This document shows, in pieces, positions 45,455-46,286 of a stretch of 46,286 bases of DNA. This DNA is from a virus. The stretch is taken from IMG/VR virus record IMGVR_UViG_3300032284_000725, positions 1 to 46,286 of that record, one strand, 5' to 3'. The position numbers and the translations under genes were made by a program. Positions within the stretch are counted from its first letter, which is position 1; the number at the start of each line of letters is the position of its first letter. A model generated the notes under the pieces. It had not been told where the DNA came from and did not search any database. It saw nothing but the letters and a program-made list of their open reading frames with translations.

Positions 45455-46286
45455 CTATTCCTCTATAATTACTACATTATCTTCAGTTATTAGTATATTT
45501 ACCGCCGGCAAGACTAATTCCTGCCAATCTTCTGTTTTTAATCCTACGTTGTACATGGCCACTTGTTGTTTTAGATATGTTACTGGGACACTTGTAGAGC
45601 CATTAAATCCTGTGCCATCAGTGGCAACATTAGCACCTAAATTATACCAGGTTTCAGTGGTTGCAAGAGTGGTATTAGCCGCAATAGTAATATTACCTGC
45701 AGAGTCCGTACTGCCTGTTAATTTTACAGCGACTGGGTATACGCTATGAGTATAAGAACCATTAATAGCCAGGTTACTATATCCATTGCTGTTTAATACT
45801 ACCAATTGTGGGTAGATACCAGTGTCTACACCATTTAGACTTACGTTGCCGACACCTATATCTAATCCTGTAACTGTGTTATACCTAAATGTCACGTTTG
45901 CGTTGTTGTCAACTTCGTATATAACTGTTAGGTTTGCGCCACTGCTAGGTTGTGTGATTATGTCACCTGGCACAGTGTTGATAGGTCCACTTAACTGTAC
46001 AATATAATTAGTGAATTGGAATTGGTTAGGATAAAAATAGTTAATTAGTACATATCCAGTGTCTGGATTATCTATTCCAATAACAGTTACAGTAGCCCCT
46101 GAAGTAGTCTGTGTTATAGTATCACCTACATTAACAGATATATTAGAGCTCAACTTAACATAGTATGCTGGTGTATCTGTTACTTTGTAGGTTGTGTCTG
46201 TAAGGCGGTTTGTAGTACCAGACTTAACACCAGGCACAACTTGATCTAGACTTGCATCTACGACGATATCATATTGTTTATGTGTA
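45455..46286 (-). CDS. structural protein, 5' end outside window
   Basis: The frame stays open to the right edge (upstream codons read T-H-K-Q-Y-D-I-V-V-D), so the GTG at 46237 is not the start and about 277 residues are visible. It has two similar segments (VNVGDTITQTTSGATVTVIGI and VPGDIITQPSSGANLTVIYEV), each of a beta-strand module type, and a later Thr/Asn-rich part. No family recognised; the position next to fibre and coiled-coil genes suggests a baseplate or tail protein. Confidence 0.65.
   Translation of the reverse strand, partial: THKQYDIVVDASLDQVVPGVKSGTTNRLTDTTYKVTDTPAYYVKLSSNISVNVGDTITQTTSGATVTVIGIDNPDTGYVLINYFYPNQFQFTNYIVQLSGPINTVPGDIITQPSSGANLTVIYEVDNNANVTFRYNTVTGLDIGVGNVSLNGVDTGIYPQLVVLNSNGYSNLAINGSYTHSVYPVAVKLTGSTDSAGNITIAANTTLATTETWYNLGANVATDGTGFNGSTSVPVTYLKQQVAMYNVGLKTEDWQELVLPAVNILITEDNVVIIEE

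Overview
This window is part of the genome of a large, AT-rich, T4-like tailed phage (myovirus type) of a Gram-negative host. The lineage rests on a T4-gp43-type family B DNA polymerase, a gp45-like sliding clamp, a T4 RNase H-like 5'-3' exonuclease, a DenV-type pyrimidine-dimer glycosylase, a DsbA-like small protein, MazG-like, DHFR and thymidylate synthase genes, T4-late-type NATAAATA motifs, and many small genes of the kind seen in marine T4-like phages. The host cannot be named. Consensus TTGACA/T-17-TATAAT promoters imply use of host vegetative RNA polymerase. Three exported proteins (Gly/Tyr/His-rich, glycine-zipper, lipoprotein) imply a host with an outer membrane.

Layout. (1) Bases 1-7641, plus strand: enzyme-like proteins (nucleotidyltransferase fold, ParB-like, amidoligase-like, zincin-deaminase fusion). 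Several begin with short Lys/Glu/Phe-rich sequences resembling the T4 capsid-targeting sequence, so they may be packaged in the head. (2) 7658-15044: DsbA-like protein, membrane protein, DNA polymerase, clamp, a DpdA-type transglycosylase and FolE. (3) 15055-24501: small genes, phosphoribosyltransferase, HIT-like protein, QueE, exonucleases, an inositol-phosphate synthase with an adjoining HAD phosphatase, QueC, DenV and QueD. (4) 24501-26759: MazG-like and small conserved genes. (5) 26776-28846: exported proteins and small genes, each group with its own strong promoter. (6) 28855-31737: a MoxR-like AAA+ ATPase and its zincin/VWA partner. (7) 31747-36853: small genes, DHFR and thymidylate synthase. 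(8) 36881-46286, minus strand: late tail or baseplate-associated genes, including three paralogous fibre proteins.

How it works together. FolE, QueD, QueE and QueC make preQ0 from GTP, and DpdA is the family that swaps guanine in DNA for a 7-deazaguanine. All five genes are present and no GAT-QueC fusion or QueF is visible, so the predicted product is DNA carrying dPreQ0, a base known to block host restriction. These genes sit among the replication genes, so DNA synthesis and modification are probably co-expressed.

Regulation is unusually legible: about a dozen promoters with 17-bp spacers, a recurring TTAACCGAAA element in or beside them, three promoters whose start points fall at the start codon (leaderless mRNAs), and structured RNA leaders before the polymerase, folE, inositol-synthase and 32240 genes. 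No stretch over 300 bases lacks a gene. The longest gaps are 14198-14363 and 20759-20896, and both hold regulatory structure. I saw no rRNA, CRISPR array, insertion sequence, integrase or convincing tRNA, but I did not compute a tRNA scan.
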